Source: Edaphobacter aggregans DSM 19364
Lineage (GTDB): Bacteria > Acidobacteriota > Terriglobia > Terriglobales > Acidobacteriaceae
Length of the DNA: 64,000 bases
Direction of reading: 5' to 3'
NCBI RefSeq assembly: GCF_000745965.1
Contig: NZ_JQKI01000025.1
Span: 1-64,000 of the forward strand
The translations under genes and the position numbers were made by a program. Of this stretch, positions 63,621 to 64,000 are shown in pieces. The notes under the pieces are model-generated. The model was not told where the DNA came from, made no database searches, and saw only the letters and a list, made by a program, of their open reading frames with translations. How positions within the stretch are numbered: the stretch's first letter is position 1; each line of letters starts with the position of its first letter.

Positions 63621-64000
63621 GGTACTCCGCCTTCAGTCTCACGAAGACGTCGGGAACCGCATGCGCGGCGCCGTCACTTGCCTTTGAGACGGGGATGTTG
63701 AAAGCATGCACTTCACGGTTGCAGTGGATTCGCTGTTCCGGCTCTGATTGGAGCCATCACCCAACCCACGGGGATGTTGCAACCAAACTATCTACAACCT
63801 ACTTCCTTACTTCACCTGCGACGGCTTTCGCCGCCTCTACTGCATTGGACGAGGGCGGGATCGGAAGGGATACATCTTTTTGCCCGAACCGTTCTGCCTC
63901 CTACGTCAATGATCTTACAACAGGATGAAGGGCTTGGCCCAACCATTGTCCCTGCCGAAGCGAGGCCGTATCATGGAAGCAATTATGCCGAGCCTCGGCG
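63621..64000. other. Intergenic stretch at the right edge
   Basis: No convincing gene in about 350 bp upstream of nadA. Near the edge, in-frame ATGs at 63973 and 63985 (MEAIMPSLG...) could start a plus-strand gene that lies mostly outside; nothing further can be said. TTGCAA at about 63779 is a weak promoter-like hexamer. Confidence 0.3.

Overview
The window looks like a chromosome segment of an acidobacterium (Acidobacteriota, probably the Granulicella/Edaphobacter/Terriglobus side of Terriglobia). I infer this from the high GC, a very large TonB-dependent receptor with an N-terminal carboxypeptidase-like domain, paired secreted VWA proteins, FG-GAP/ASPIC (CRTAC1-type) proteins, a DUF1015 protein, and dispersed intergenic repeats beginning TCATTTCGACCGAAGC. 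Many genes start with GTG or TTG, and TACAAT occurs repeatedly as a -10-like box. No database search was possible, so family names rest on motifs read from the translations.

Region 1 (about 1-7150) is a decayed accessory island. It is a graveyard of metabolic genes: a methyltransferase cut by the window edge, an IS110 transposase scrap, a CYTH protein, a fragment of an unknown gene, the 5' half of a tRNA, a frameshifted alpha/beta hydrolase, a cupin/CMD pair split by one base, an aldo/keto reductase tail, two NAD(P)-binding dehydrogenases (one broken by a CTAG duplication), and a truncated, frameshifted ferredoxin reductase with a DUF6510 partner. It ends in a tyrosine-recombinase C-terminal fragment 20 bp from an intact tRNA-Ser(CGA).

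Region 2 (7274-19357) is carbohydrate uptake and breakdown: a TonB receptor diverging from an exported GH13 glucosidase, then a trehalase and a convergent exported debranching-type glycosidase. The coding ends of the last two overlap by 193 bp. Region 3 (19365-25072) holds a secreted TPR protein and two FG-GAP/ASPIC proteins, one with a Tat-type N-terminus.

Region 4 (25098-31118) is the most unusual. Two small proteins share a 58-residue domain ending in the identical tail LRPNFPV; one carries a histone-H1-like Lys/Ala N-terminus. Each is followed by a heme-oxygenase-like diiron enzyme gene, the first of which has lost its middle. The second enzyme gene overlaps a Ser/Thr kinase-TPR gene, followed by an S53 peptidase without an evident signal peptide. 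I propose this as a candidate undescribed peptide-modification or peptide-signalling locus.

Region 5 (31295-47502) is mostly housekeeping: acyl-CoA dehydrogenase, DUF4139 protein, a transsulfuration pair, two VWA proteins, DUF1015, an overlapping amidase-GerMN-murI operon, an EVE protein, prephenate dehydratase, two small stress-type proteins, a UbiA prenyltransferase and a BON protein. Region 6 (47596-56140) is a three-gene envelope operon: BamA/TamA-like barrel, SurA-like chaperone and TamB-like giant. Region 7 (56347-64000) has a ThiF-type enzyme, an ECF sigma/anti-sigma pair, shikimate kinase behind a putative aromatic attenuator (a short leader ORF containing Phe-Ser-Tyr-Cys-Tyr-Trp followed by a strong terminator), an AI-2E-type permease, rsmE, a DUF2203 protein and nadA.
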